From the NCBI GenBank assembly GCA_947450025.1, contig CANFTW010000006.1:124001-188000 (forward strand): a stretch of DNA of 64,000 nt, in the 5' to 3' direction. A program made the position numbers and the translations under genes. Numbering within the stretch: position 1 is the stretch's first letter; each line of letters opens with the position of its first letter. This DNA comes from Bacteroidota bacterium (lineage in GTDB: Bacteria; Bacteroidota; Bacteroidia; B-17B0; Aurantibacillaceae). The notes beneath the pieces were generated by a model. That model made no database searches. It was not told where the DNA came from and saw only the letters and a list, made by a program, of their open reading frames with translations. Below are positions 1 through 8,702 of this stretch, one piece after another.

Positions 1-962
1 ACATTATCCGCTAAAATAAAATCACCATGCTCCATTAACATGGCTGGAAAAATGATGCAATGAAAAACAATGTTATCTTTCCCAATAAAATGAATTAAGC
101 GAGTTTCTTTATCTTTCCAATATAATTCCCAATCATTTGGTCGTAATTCTTTAGTAGCAGAAATATAACCAATAGGTGCATCAAACCACACATACAACAC
201 TTTTCCTTCAGCTCCTTTTACAGGTACAGGTACGCCCCAATCTAAATCACGAGTCATGGCACGTGGTTGCAAACCATCTCCACTATCTAACCAACTTTTA
301 CATTGGCCATAAACATTCGTCTTCCAGTCTTTATGTTGATCTAGGTAAGCTTGAATTTTAGGTTGTAATTTATCTAATGGTAAAAACCAATTTTTTGTTT
401 CTTTTAAAATAGGCTTACTGCCACTAAGCGTTGATTTAGGATCAATTAATTCGGTAGCATTTAATGTCGAACCACACTTTTCACATTGGTCGCCGTAGGC
501 ATTTGGATTCGCACATTTAGGACAAGTTCCAGTAATATAACGATCAGCTAAAAACTGTTTAGCTTCAGCATCATAATATTGTTCAGTGATTTCTTCTGTA
601 AAAACACCTTTATCATACAATGTTTTAAAGAAGTCGGAAGCTGTTTCGTGATGAGTTTTACTGGAGGTACGAGAATAAACATCAAATGAAATCCCAAATT
701 CTTTAAAAGAATCTCCCATCATTTTATGGTATTTATTTACCACATCTTGAGGGGTGATACCTTCTTTTTTAGCTTTAATGGTAATAGGCACGCCATGTTC
801 ATCGCTACCGCATATAAACATCACGTCTTCCCCTTTGCTTCTTTTGTATCTGACAAAGATATCGGAAGGTAAGTAACAACCCGCTAAATGACCAATGTGA
901 ACAGGTCCATTAGCATAAGGTAAAGCGGAAGTAACAAGTGTTCGTTTATAAGTAGCTGACAT
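1..962 (-). CDS. metG: Methionyl-tRNA synthetase, N-terminal part (cut by window edge)
   Basis: This enzyme charges tRNA-Met with methionine in the cytoplasm. Reading the minus strand from the ATG at 962 gives about 320 codons with no stop, so the C-terminal part lies beyond base 1. The class I signature HIGH is at residues 22-25, followed by the CGSDEHG block at about 51-57. A zinc knuckle is formed by CPKC (147-150) and CEKC (160-163). The WFDAP block appears near the window edge. The KMSKS loop and anticodon-binding domain are not visible because of truncation. The gene is divergent from the HNH-like gene at 1041 across a short AT-rich gap. Identity is secure; the gene is not expected to be broken. 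Confidence 0.95.
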   Translation of the reverse strand, partial: MSATYKRTLVTSALPYANGPVHIGHLAGCYLPSDIFVRYKRSKGEDVMFICGSDEHGVPITIKAKKEGITPQDVVNKYHKMMGDSFKEFGISFDVYSRTSSKTHHETASDFFKTLYDKGVFTEEITEQYYDAEAKQFLADRYITGTCPKCANPNAYGDQCEKCGSTLNATELIDPKSTLSGSKPILKETKNWFLPLDKLQPKIQAYLDQHKDWKTNVYGQCKSWLDSGDGLQPRAMTRDLDWGVPVPVKGAEGKVLYVWFDAPIGYISATKELRPNDWELYWKDKETRLIHFIGKDNIVFHCIIFPAMLMEHGDFILADN

Positions 963-1040
963 AGTGTTTATTAAATAGCTAAAATGTTGTAAAATTGTGT
1001 AAAGATAACATTAAACTTTATTCATTAAAAATCAAATCTT

Positions 1041-1946
1041 ATGGCATCAAATGACAAAGAAATTTGGAAGCAAGTTACCCATATTAAAGGGAAAACGAGT
1101 AAAAAATACGCCGTGTCTAATAAGGCACAATTAGCGTCCTATGATCTTAAAATAGAGGATAAGTATATCTTAAAGCAGCATTTAAATGGAGGTTTTCCGA
1201 TGGTAACCATTCATTCTAATGATAAAACGCAGGCTCTTTTTACACATCATGCTGTTGCCAATGCATTTTTAAAGAAACCGAGTTCAAAACATAAGTTTGT
1301 TCTTCATTTAGACTATAATAAAGCTAATAATGAGCCTTCAAATTTAAAATGGGCTACTAAAAAAGAACAAGTAGAACATAGTAAAAAAAGTCCTTATGTA
1401 TTGGCTGCCGCTGCGCATAAGGTATATACTGGAGCAACTTCCAAGAAATTGAATGAGAAGAAAGTCATTGCTCTTAAAACCGAGATATGGAATCCTAAAC
1501 GTAAATTAACCTTTAAGCAATTAGCGGCAAAATATGGTATTGCCGAAATGAATTTATATCGCATTAAGAATGGAGAACTATGGTTCCATGTACATGTTGA
1601 GGGCGAACCAATTTTTGATAAATACAAGGAACAATTAAAGAATATAGCTTTCCATGCTAAAAAAGAAGCAAAATTGAAATTGTCTGATGACAAACGCAAA
1701 CAACAAGAAGCTGCTAAAAAAGTGATTTTGGCGAAATTAGCTAAAAATAAAAAGCGTATTGAAGTTGAGCGCGCAGCAGTGAAACAGAAAATTGCTGTCA
1801 AAGCAAAAGAAGCAGAAAAACTGAAGAAAGAAAAAAGTCAATCTAAAAATGATTCTAAAAAGAAAACTAAAAAGAAAGACACCTTAGTTGTAAAATCAAA
1901 GAAAGACAAGAAATCAAAAAAGTCTAAAAAGAAAAATAAAAAATAA
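1041..1946 (+). CDS. NUMOD4/HNH-like DNA-binding protein with lysine-rich tail
   Basis: A 301-residue protein assembled like a free-standing homing endonuclease. Residues 7-55 resemble a NUMOD4 module (EIWK start, then VSN). Residues 68-113 resemble an HNH_3 domain: H89, D91, N96/N97, the NLKWAT block and H113 sit where that family keeps NHxDG, NN, NLEW and EH. Residues 136-184 look like the helix-turn-helix common in these enzymes (LAAKYGI, then RIKNGELW). From about 195 to the end the chain is almost all Lys, Ala and Glu, like a histone H1 tail. The residue before H89 is Leu rather than the usual Asn, so nuclease activity is uncertain. The next gene starts 1 base after the stop, suggesting cotranscription. 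It could be a domesticated homing-endonuclease derivative acting as a nucleoid protein; that role is inference. Confidence 0.6.
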   Translation: MASNDKEIWKQVTHIKGKTSKKYAVSNKAQLASYDLKIEDKYILKQHLNGGFPMVTIHSNDKTQALFTHHAVANAFLKKPSSKHKFVLHLDYNKANNEPSNLKWATKKEQVEHSKKSPYVLAAAAHKVYTGATSKKLNEKKVIALKTEIWNPKRKLTFKQLAAKYGIAEMNLYRIKNGELWFHVHVEGEPIFDKYKEQLKNIAFHAKKEAKLKLSDDKRKQQEAAKKVILAKLAKNKKRIEVERAAVKQKIAVKAKEAEKLKKEKSQSKNDSKKKTKKKDTLVVKSKKDKKSKKSKKKNKK

Positions 1947-1947
1947 T

Positions 1948-2838
1948 ATGATTTTACCTTCCTATTTAAAAAAAGGGGATACTGTTGCCATCATTGCAAC
2001 AGCTCGTAAAGTCAGTAAAGAAGAAATAGAACCAGCCGTAGTTTTTTTTGAAAGCTACGGCTTTTCTGTTGTGTTAGGTAAAAATTTATTTGAATCTCAT
2101 CATCAATATGCCGGAACCGATGCTCAAAGAGCTGAAGATTTGCAGTGGGCATTGAATGATAAACAAATTAAGGCTGTTATTATTGCACGAGGAGGATACG
2201 GATCAGTCAGGTTAATGGAATATGTTGATTTTACTGAATTTAAAAAGCATCCAAAATGGTTAGTAGGGTATAGTGATGTAACTGTTTTGCATAGTGCTAT
2301 TCATAATATTGGTATGGCAACATTACATGCAACCATGCCTTTAAATTTTTCTAAAAATCAAATTGCTACCCGAAGTTTAATTAAAGCCTTGATGGGCAAA
2401 TTAACACACATCGAGACTGAAGAAAATTATTCTAATATTCCAGGCACAGCTAAGGGAACATTGATAGGAGGTAATTTATCTTTACTCTATGCTTTATCAG
2501 GGACGCCTTATGATATTGATACCAGAGATAAAATTTTATTTATAGAAGACTTAGATGAGTATCTCTATCATTTAGATCGCATGATGATGCAACTGAAATT
2601 GTCTGGAAAACTAAGCTGTTTAAAAGGACTTATTGTGGGAGGGATGACTGATATGAAGGATAACGCCATACCATTTGGAAAGTTTCCTGAAGAAATTATT
2701 TTGGATGCCGTAAAGGATTATAATTATCCTGTATGTTTTGATTTTCCAGCAGGGCATATTGATAAAAATTTAGCGATGTATTTTGGCAGAGAAGTTGAGT
2801 TACATGTTACCGATTCGGCTATTTTAAAATTTGAATAA
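1948..2838 (+). CDS. LD-carboxypeptidase, peptidase family S66 (LdcA-like)
   Basis: S66 peptidases remove the terminal D-Ala from L,D-linked tetrapeptides during murein recycling, normally in the cytoplasm. The protein has 296 residues, typical for the family, and no signal peptide. The N-terminal domain carries RGGYG (81-85) and GYSD with the presumed nucleophile Ser109. The C-terminal domain has the IEDLDE block near 200 and the AGH block near 268, which would supply the Glu and His of the Ser-His-Glu triad. It starts one base after the HNH-like gene, and the alpha/beta hydrolase follows with one base between stop and start, so the three genes form a tight operon. Orthology to E. coli LdcA is probable but not proven from motifs alone. 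Confidence 0.88.
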   Translation: MILPSYLKKGDTVAIIATARKVSKEEIEPAVVFFESYGFSVVLGKNLFESHHQYAGTDAQRAEDLQWALNDKQIKAVIIARGGYGSVRLMEYVDFTEFKKHPKWLVGYSDVTVLHSAIHNIGMATLHATMPLNFSKNQIATRSLIKALMGKLTHIETEENYSNIPGTAKGTLIGGNLSLLYALSGTPYDIDTRDKILFIEDLDEYLYHLDRMMMQLKLSGKLSCLKGLIVGGMTDMKDNAIPFGKFPEEIILDAVKDYNYPVCFDFPAGHIDKNLAMYFGREVELHVTDSAILKFE

Positions 2839-2839
2839 T

Positions 2840-3637
2840 ATGTTTTGTAAAACAACAGATCAACTTAATATTTACTTTGAAGTTCATGGAAATGAGCAAG
2901 CAAATAAAACCCTCGTGTTTTTAAATGGATTATCACAATCTACCATTGCATGGGCATTAACCACGCCTTATTTTAAGACGGATTATAAAATTGTATTAAT
3001 TGATTTTATCTTTCAAGGTCAGAGCGATAAAACGGGCGAATGGCGAAATTTCGACACACATGCTCGTGATGTCATTGCTGTTTTGGACCATTTAAAAATT
3101 GAACAAGCTTATGTTATTGGGTTATCCTACGGGAGCTTGGTAGCTCAACATTTAGCGGTGAATCATCCCCAACGTATTTCAAAATTAATTTTAATGTCAA
3201 CGTTTGCGCATAAAACACCTTATTATGAAGCTATTGAATTATCGTGGTGGAGAGCTTTAGAATTTGGTGGATATGGTTTAATGTTAGATATTATGCTTCC
3301 AAATGTATTGAGCGAGGCTTATTTTAAAAACCCATTAATTCCAATTGATTTAATGAAACAAACTCGCCAAGAGGCAAATGAAGATAAACAAGCTTTATTT
3401 AAGTTAATGCGCGCCACAAAAGAACGTTCTGATTACCGTTCTGAATTAAAAAAAATACATACACCAACAATCGTTATTCAAGGCGAGAAAGATACGTTGT
3501 TCCCTGTTCATATGGCTAAAGAAGTCTCTGACGCTATACCTAACGCCCAATTGCAGGTAATTCCTTTTGCAGGACATACTTTAAATTTAGAGGCGGTTCC
3601 TCAAATGGTAAAAGCAATTAAGGAGTTTATAAACTAA
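2840..3637 (+). CDS. Alpha/beta-fold hydrolase
   Basis: A 265-residue soluble hydrolase resembling 3-oxoadipate enol-lactonase or RsbQ-type esterases. The oxyanion region LNGLSQS is near residue 32. The nucleophile elbow GLSYGS is near 97-102, the acid Asp lies in GEKDTLFP and the catalytic His in FAGHTLN near the C-terminus, so the triad looks complete. I chose the ATG at 2840, one base after the stop of the LD-carboxypeptidase gene; an upstream in-frame TTG at 2831 would overlap that gene and adds only three residues. The substrate cannot be told. The next 92 bases to tyrS hold a candidate promoter. Confidence 0.82.
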   Translation: MFCKTTDQLNIYFEVHGNEQANKTLVFLNGLSQSTIAWALTTPYFKTDYKIVLIDFIFQGQSDKTGEWRNFDTHARDVIAVLDHLKIEQAYVIGLSYGSLVAQHLAVNHPQRISKLILMSTFAHKTPYYEAIELSWWRALEFGGYGLMLDIMLPNVLSEAYFKNPLIPIDLMKQTRQEANEDKQALFKLMRATKERSDYRSELKKIHTPTIVIQGEKDTLFPVHMAKEVSDAIPNAQLQVIPFAGHTLNLEAVPQMVKAIKEFIN

Positions 3638-3705
3638 GCGCGAAGTGCAAAAAGCCTCAAGCCTAAAATCTCTGAAATCAGCAGGGCAAATCCACTAATT
3701 ATTTC

Positions 3706-3713
3706 TATTTTTG
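3706..3713 (+). promoter_or_regulatory. Candidate -7 promoter box of tyrS
   Basis: The octamer TATTTTTG fits the Bacteroidota sigma-A -7 consensus TAnnTTTG and lies 16 bases before the tyrS ATG. No convincing -33 TTG was found at the usual spacing, so this is a weak motif call. Confidence 0.35.
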
Positions 3714-3729
3714 GCACTCAATATTTAAA

Positions 3730-5016
3730 ATGAAAACAAATTTTATAGAAGAATTAAAATGGCGCGGCATCTTGCATGATGTGATGCCTGGCACAGAAGA
3801 ATTACTGAATAAAGAAGTGGTTACTGGATATATTGGATTTGATCCAACAGCAGATAGCTTACATGTGGGTAGTTTAGCTCAAATCATGACTTTATTGCGT
3901 TTTCAGCTAGCTGGACATAAACCATTAGCTTTGGTGGGTGGTGCAACGGGTATGGTGGGCGATCCTAGTGGAAAATCAGCAGAGCGTAATTTGTTAGATG
4001 CGGATACTTTAAATAAAAATGTAGAAGGAATTAAAAAGCAATTAAGTCAGTTTTTAGATTTTAATTGTGGGGCAAATAGCGCAGAGTTAGTAAACAATTA
4101 CGATTGGTTTAAAAATTACTCTTTTTTAGATTTTATTCGTGATGCAGGAAAACACATCACTGTAAATTACATGATGGCTAAAGATTCTGTTAAGAACAGA
4201 ATTAATGGAGATACAGGAATGTCATTTACTGAATTTAGTTACCAATTAATTCAAGGTTTTGATTTTTACCACTTATGGAAAGAAAAGAATTGTAAAATTC
4301 AAATGGGGGGTTCTGATCAGTGGGGAAATATTACAACGGGCACTGAATTTATTCGTCGTAAAGCAAGTGGCGAAGCGTTTGCTTTAACCACACAATTAAT
4401 AAAAAAATCTGACGGCACTAAGTTTGGTAAATCAGAAGGCGGAAACATCTGGTTAGACAGAGAAAAAACATCGCCTTATAAATTTTACCAATTCTGGTTA
4501 AACGTGAGCGATGATGATGCCAAATCTTATGTGCGCATTTTTACCTTATTAAATCAAGTCGAAGTAGCTGAGCTCGAAGTAAAACATTCTGCGGCACCTC
4601 ATGAGCGTCATTTACAAAAATCACTAGCAAAGGAAGTAACGACGAGAGTTCATAGCGAAGCAGATTATATACAAGCTATTGAAACGGCTGAGTTTTTATT
4701 TAAATCAAAAGCTGAAGATGTAGCTAATTTAAATCCAGATGCATTTGAAAAAATGTTAGGTGGTATTGATACTTTTGAAATAAACAAAGCGGATGTTTCT
4801 GATGGAATTAATGTAGTTGATTTGCTAGTAGAAAAAGCAGCTGTATTTCCAAGTAAAACGGAAGCACGTAAAATGTTTACTGGAAATGCCGTGAGTATTA
4901 ATAAGATAAAAGTAACAGATGTAAATTCTACGATTAATGTAGAGTCTTTTAACGGCAGTAAATATTTATTAGTTAGTAAAGGCAAGAAAGAAAATTATTT
5001 AATAAAATTGATATAA
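3730..5016 (+). CDS. tyrS: Tyrosyl-tRNA synthetase
   Basis: This enzyme activates tyrosine and attaches it to tRNA-Tyr in the cytoplasm. The 428-residue length is typical of bacterial TyrRS. The class I signature appears as HVGS at residues 45-48, the second signature as KFGKS at 231-235, and the [10 protein letters not shown] tyrosine/ATP-binding block precedes it. Residues from about 350 to the end form the S4-like RNA-binding domain (AVSINKIKV, then YLLVSKGKK). It appears to be transcribed alone, with a candidate promoter 16 bases upstream and a small hairpin overlapping the stop codon. Confidence 0.96.
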   Translation: MKTNFIEELKWRGILHDVMPGTEELLNKEVVTGYIGFDPTADSLHVGSLAQIMTLLRFQLAGHKPLALVGGATGMVGDPSGKSAERNLLDADTLNKNVEGIKKQLSQFLDFNCGANSAELVNNYDWFKNYSFLDFIRDAGKHITVNYMMAKDSVKNRINGDTGMSFTEFSYQLIQGFDFYHLWKEKNCKIQMGGSDQWGNITTGTEFIRRKASGEAFALTTQLIKKSDGTKFGKSEGGNIWLDREKTSPYKFYQFWLNVSDDDAKSYVRIFTLLNQVEVAELEVKHSAAPHERHLQKSLAKEVTTRVHSEADYIQAIETAEFLFKSKAEDVANLNPDAFEKMLGGIDTFEINKADVSDGINVVDLLVEKAAVFPSKTEARKMFTGNAVSINKIKVTDVNSTINVESFNGSKYLLVSKGKKENYLIKLI

Positions 5017-5034
5017 GAACTCTTAGAGTTCTTT
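5015..5034 (+). terminator. Weak hairpin at tyrS stop
   Basis: The arms AAGAACTC and GAGTTCTT enclose a TTA loop and are followed by only a short T run. The stem begins inside the tyrS stop codon. It may act as a weak terminator or only as a 3' stabilising hairpin. Confidence 0.35.
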
Positions 5035-5075
5035 CATAAAAACTCCGCGCACTATGCGGTTAAGTATAAAATAAG

Positions 5076-5474
5076 ATGATAAAAGATATCGTTTTTCCTG
5101 AAGTAGAAGGTATTGCAGTGGCAGTTGTGCAAGAAATTGAAGGGCTAGATGAGTATAATGTATATTTGATTAATCTCAAAAATACAGACATAAAAAATGT
5201 CTTAATTACGTCAACCGGTTATGGCGTGATAAATGATGAGCATAAAAAAACGAGCACATTGCGTCATTTTTTTGAAGAAATAAAACAGCAAGATTTTATG
5301 ACCATTGAACCCATTACTAAAGAAGTATTCGGATTAAGTAATGAGTATTGGGTAAGCTTTACCCTCAATGATCAGTTATTAGATAAAAAATTTGTGTTTT
5401 TAGCAGAAACGATTGTTGAGTCTAACTTCGTTAATGTGCCTATTATCAATAAAAGAGGTGTATTAATTAAGTAA
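5076..5474 (+). CDS. Conserved Bacteroidota protein of unknown function
   Basis: A 132-residue soluble acidic protein without signal peptide or membrane segment. I recognise the general pattern from Bacteroidota genomes: an N-terminal IVFPEVEGIAVAVVQE block, a central LRHFFEEI block, an EYWVSF block and a C-terminal INKRGV block. I know no assigned function. The alternating hydrophobic residues suggest a mostly beta fold. It lies between tyrS and the E1 dehydrogenase, all on the plus strand, and is followed by its own strong terminator. No catalytic motif is visible. Confidence 0.7.
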   Translation: MIKDIVFPEVEGIAVAVVQEIEGLDEYNVYLINLKNTDIKNVLITSTGYGVINDEHKKTSTLRHFFEEIKQQDFMTIEPITKEVFGLSNEYWVSFTLNDQLLDKKFVFLAETIVESNFVNVPIINKRGVLIK

Positions 5475-5498
5475 AAGGAGATTAAGAGTGTAAAAAAT

Positions 5499-5530
5499 AA
5501 AAAACATCTCATTTTTGGGATGTTTTTTTT
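5499..5530 (+). terminator. Rho-independent terminator
   Basis: The arms AAAAAACATC (5499-5508) and GATGTTTTTT (5519-5528) can extend by a U-G and a C-G pair and run into a T tract. It lies 25 bases after the stop of the 132-residue gene. Confidence 0.85.
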
Positions 5531-5612
5531 GTTTGGTAGGTTATTTTCCCACAGATTTTTTAAATTAGCACACTATATTTAAAGTGCATCCATAAACCTA
5601 GATTCTATTTCT

Positions 5613-7676
5613 GTGAAAGATAAAATACCAGTTGACATAATTAAAAAAGCCTATTCATTAATGTGCACTGCAAAAAGTATGGCAGAATTGTACGAGGCAA
5701 ATAAGGAAATTACGGCTAAATATGTTCATGCCACATCTCGTGGGCATGAGGCCATTCAATTAGCATTGGGATTACAATTATTACCTCAAGATTTTGTGAG
5801 CCCATATTATCGTGATGATAGCATGTTATTGGGTATAGGAATGTCTCCATTTGAATTGATGTTACAATTATTAGCAAAACGTAACGACCCATTTTCTGGA
5901 GGAAGAACATATTATTCGCATCCAAGTTTACGAAGAGATGATATGCCTAAAATTCCTCATCAATCAAGCGCTACAGGAATGCAAGCAATTCCTACTACTG
6001 GCGTGGCAATGGGATTGCAATATTTAGAATTAAATAATTTACAACAAGATTTTAAAGGTAAAAATCCAGTGGCTGTTTGTTCCTTAGGTGATGCATGCAT
6101 TACTGAAGGAGAAGTGGCTGAGGCGTTTCAAATGGCAACTTTAAAAAAGTTACCAATATTATATTTAGTGCAAGATAATGAGTGGGATATCTCAGCGCAT
6201 GCTCGCGAAATTCGTTCTCAAGATGCTACCGATTATGCAAAAGGATTTAAGGGACTAGAAACACGTACCATTGATGGTACTGATTTTAAGACATCTTATA
6301 ATACCATTAAAGAGTGTTTAGAAATCATTCGCAAAGAGCGTCGACCAATGTTGGTGCACGCAAAAGTTCCTTTACTAAATCATCATACGTCAGGTGTTCG
6401 TAAAGAATGGTATAGAGATGATTTAGAAGAATGTGCAAAAAGAGATCCGTTACCTCGTTTACGCAATCAATTAATTGTGGCTGGGGTTGATGTTTCAGAC
6501 ATTAAAAAAATGGAAGAAGATTCAGTTGCCTTTGTTGAGAGTGAATATCAAAAAGCTTTATTGGAAGAAGATCCTCGTCCAGAAGATTTATTATTACATG
6601 ATTTTGCTCCAACACCTATTACCGAAGAAAAAGGTAATAGAGCGCCAAGCGGAAAGGAGAAAACCGTTATGGTTGATAGCGCTTTATTTGCGATTCGTGA
6701 AATTATGGAGAAGCATCCAAATGCTTTATTATACGGACAAGATGTTGGGAAGCGTTTAGGTGGTGTATTTAGAGAAGCCGCGACATTGGCGCAAACATTT
6801 GGAGATAATCGGGTATTTAACACACCTATTCAAGAAGCATTTATCATTGGAAGTACCGTTGGTATGAGTGCTGTTGGGTTAAAGCCAATTGTTGAAGTTC
6901 AGTTTGCAGATTATATTTGGCCAGGCTTAAATCAATTATTTACAGAGGTCAGTCGTTCTTGTTATTTGAGTAATGGTAAATGGCCCGTAAGCTGTATTAT
7001 TCGTGTGCCAATTGGAGCATATGGTAGTGGTGGTCCATACCATTCAAGTTCTGTAGAAAGTGTATTAGCAAATATCAAAGGAATCAAAATTGCTTACCCA
7101 AGTACGGGAGCTGATTTAAAAGGCTTAATGAAATCAGCTTTTTATGATCCAAATCCTGTTGTGATTTTAGAGCATAAGGGATTGTACTGGAGTAAAATAA
7201 AAGGAACGGAAGATGCTAAAACCATTGAACCAGATGAGGATTATGTAATTCCATTTGGTAAAGGTAGAGTTGTGCAAGAAGCCTCAGAAGAAAATATATC
7301 TAAAGGTAAGTCCTTAACCGTTATAACATACGGTATGGGGGTTTATTGGGCAAAGAGTGCTGCTAAAAAATTTGAAGGTCAAATCGAAATCATTGATTTA
7401 AGAACCATTGCACCAGTTGATGAAGAATTAATGTTTGCAAGTGCTAGTAAGCATGGTAAATGTTTGGTGTTGACAGAAGAGCCTGTCTTTAACGGTTTTG
7501 CTCAAAGTATCGCCGCTCGTATATCTGAAAATTGCTTTAAGAAATTAGATGCACCAGTGAGAGTGATTGGCTCTGAAAATTTACCAGCTATCCCTTTAAA
7601 CTCAACACTAGAACATACGATGTTGCCTAATGCTGATAAGGTTGAAAAAGCTATTGAGGATTTATTGAATTATTAA
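5613..7676 (+). CDS. 2-oxoacid dehydrogenase E1, fused alpha and beta subunits
   Basis: This is the thiamine-diphosphate-dependent decarboxylating E1 component of a branched-chain 2-oxoacid dehydrogenase-type complex. Both E1 subunits lie on one 687-residue chain. The alpha half (about 1-330) holds the ThDP/magnesium motif, here GDA at 159-161 and DN at 188-189 rather than the usual GDG and NN. After a charged linker, the beta half (about 355-687) has the GQDVGK start, the QEAF block with Glu near 408, and the FADYIWP and YHSSS blocks. The start is a GTG; no nearby ATG preserves the N-terminus. A strong terminator follows that overlaps the convergent GNAT remnant. The precise substrate (branched-chain or other 2-oxoacid) cannot be fixed from sequence. 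Confidence 0.9.
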   Translation: MKDKIPVDIIKKAYSLMCTAKSMAELYEANKEITAKYVHATSRGHEAIQLALGLQLLPQDFVSPYYRDDSMLLGIGMSPFELMLQLLAKRNDPFSGGRTYYSHPSLRRDDMPKIPHQSSATGMQAIPTTGVAMGLQYLELNNLQQDFKGKNPVAVCSLGDACITEGEVAEAFQMATLKKLPILYLVQDNEWDISAHAREIRSQDATDYAKGFKGLETRTIDGTDFKTSYNTIKECLEIIRKERRPMLVHAKVPLLNHHTSGVRKEWYRDDLEECAKRDPLPRLRNQLIVAGVDVSDIKKMEEDSVAFVESEYQKALLEEDPRPEDLLLHDFAPTPITEEKGNRAPSGKEKTVMVDSALFAIREIMEKHPNALLYGQDVGKRLGGVFREAATLAQTFGDNRVFNTPIQEAFIIGSTVGMSAVGLKPIVEVQFADYIWPGLNQLFTEVSRSCYLSNGKWPVSCIIRVPIGAYGSGGPYHSSSVESVLANIKGIKIAYPSTGADLKGLMKSAFYDPNPVVILEHKGLYWSKIKGTEDAKTIEPDEDYVIPFGKGRVVQEASEENISKGKSLTVITYGMGVYWAKSAAKKFEGQIEIIDLRTIAPVDEELMFASASKHGKCLVLTEEPVFNGFAQSIAARISENCFKKLDAPVRVIGSENLPAIPLNSTLEHTMLPNADKVEKAIEDLLNY

Positions 7677-7700
7677 AGTACGGATTAAACCATGCCATAG

Positions 7701-7745
7701 GAATATCCGCTTCAAAACTATTAGTTTAAGCGGATATTCTTTTTT
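7701..7745 (+). terminator. Terminator of the E1 gene, overlapping the 3' end of the GNAT remnant
   Basis: A 12-bp perfect stem (GAATATCCGCTT at 7701-7712, AAGCGGATATTC at 7728-7739) is followed by six Ts. The right arm also encodes the last residues and stop of the convergent acetyltransferase remnant. Confidence 0.88.
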
Positions 7746-8186
7746 CAAAACGCCTCTCTATGATAAAGCCTAATTTTTGATAAAATTGAATAGCCTTTCG
7801 ATTAGATTCTCTTGTAATAAGTTCCACCCTTAAAATGTCATTTCTTTCTTCTTGGATAATGTTTAATAGAGATTGAAAAATTAATTTTCCAATTCCCTTG
7901 CCTTGATAATTAGGATCTACAGCAACGGTTAATTCGCTAAGCACATGATTAAAAACAACGGGCTCTATTTATAACAATGTATTTCTGCAATAATATGACC
8001 GTTACTTTCTACGGCTAATTGGATGCCATTTGCTTGAGATTCAGAGCATATTTTTTGAATATATGTTTCTGTAATTTCATCATTATTTCTTGCTAAGCCT
8101 CCTATATTTTGGCTTACCTTTTTATAGAGCAATAAAACTTGTTCTTTATCTGCAGCAGATGCTTTTCGAACAATAGATGTATTCAT
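7726..8186 (-). pseudogene. GNAT N-acetyltransferase, frameshifted
   Basis: Two consecutive minus-strand frames together make one GNAT acetyltransferase of about 153 residues. The first (8186 to 7965) supplies the N-terminus through AEIHCYK and then hits TAG. The second carries the LSELTVAVDP strand, the acetyl-CoA loop QGKGIGK and the ESNRKAIQFYQKLGF C-terminal block. Adding one base at the AAA run near 7967-7970 joins the frames as YKIEPVVFNHVLSEL, which is the expected family sequence. So one A appears to be missing. It may be a recent pseudogene or an assembly error; programmed -1 shifting is less likely because no good slippery heptamer is visible. Its start is one base from the stop of the DUF2147 gene, so they would be cotranscribed. 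Confidence 0.85.
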
Positions 8187-8187
8187 A

Positions 8188-8601
8188 TTATTTTATTTTT
8201 ACCCAAAAGGTAGTTCTGCCTAGCATAGAAACTCCAATGTATCCGCGTACATTTAAGTTTCCTTTTTCATCACGATTAATTTTGCAGCTATAAGTTTTGC
8301 CATTTTTAGGATCATAAATGGTTCCTTCATGCCATAAATCTTTACCATCAAATACAAAGGCTTTTAATATTTCCTTACCTGCCAGTTTATCGGTTTGTTG
8401 TTTCTTATCAGGATTATTTGAATCGAGCTTCCCAGGGGTTTTAGTCCAAATTAATTTGCCGTAATACTTATTGTCTTTTTTTGTAATCTCTACCATGCCT
8501 TCATTTTTATCGGTCATGTATGTTCCAATTATAGCATCAGCATTTTGAGAAAAAAAGTTTAGACTTATTAAAAATATACCGAGAGTTAAAATAGCTTTCA
8601 T
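8188..8601 (-). CDS. DUF2147 domain secreted protein
   Basis: A 137-residue protein with a signal peptide (MKAILTLGIFLISLNFFSQ, cleavage about residue 19) and a single small beta-rich DUF2147 domain. The domain shows IGTYMTDKNEG, YYGKLIWTK, the GTIYDPKNGKTYSC block and a C-terminal GRTTFWVKIK. Members are periplasmic or exported and their molecular function is unknown to me. It is the first gene of a two-gene unit with the broken GNAT gene, and a TATATTTG box lies 13 bases upstream of its ATG. Confidence 0.88.
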   Translation of the reverse strand: MKAILTLGIFLISLNFFSQNADAIIGTYMTDKNEGMVEITKKDNKYYGKLIWTKTPGKLDSNNPDKKQQTDKLAGKEILKAFVFDGKDLWHEGTIYDPKNGKTYSCKINRDEKGNLNVRGYIGVSMLGRTTFWVKIK

Positions 8602-8614
8602 TGTTTTTTTATTT

Positions 8615-8622
8615 CAAATATA
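8615..8622 (-). promoter_or_regulatory. Candidate -7 box of the DUF2147 gene
   Basis: On the minus strand the octamer is TATATTTG, matching TAnnTTTG, 13 bases before the start codon. The upstream -33 element is not clear. Confidence 0.35.
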
Positions 8623-8702
8623 TAAGATTTTATTAATAAACAGTTTTTCAATCAAATGGTTCAGTTTGTAATAAATGTCTATTTTTAGAAAAAATATTAA
8701 CT

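Noticed and set aside
1394-1801. Minus-strand open frame opposite the HNH-like gene
   Set aside because: It arises from the Lys- and Ala-rich codon use on the other strand, giving a Phe- and Leu-rich artificial peptide.
5040-5060. Second small hairpin after tyrS (CCGC / GCGG)
   Set aside because: A 4-bp stem without a T run has no clear meaning.
7926-7972. Programmed -1 frameshifting in the GNAT gene
   Set aside because: No slippery heptamer of the X-XXY-YYZ type and no downstream hairpin is visible, and GNAT enzymes are not known to need it.
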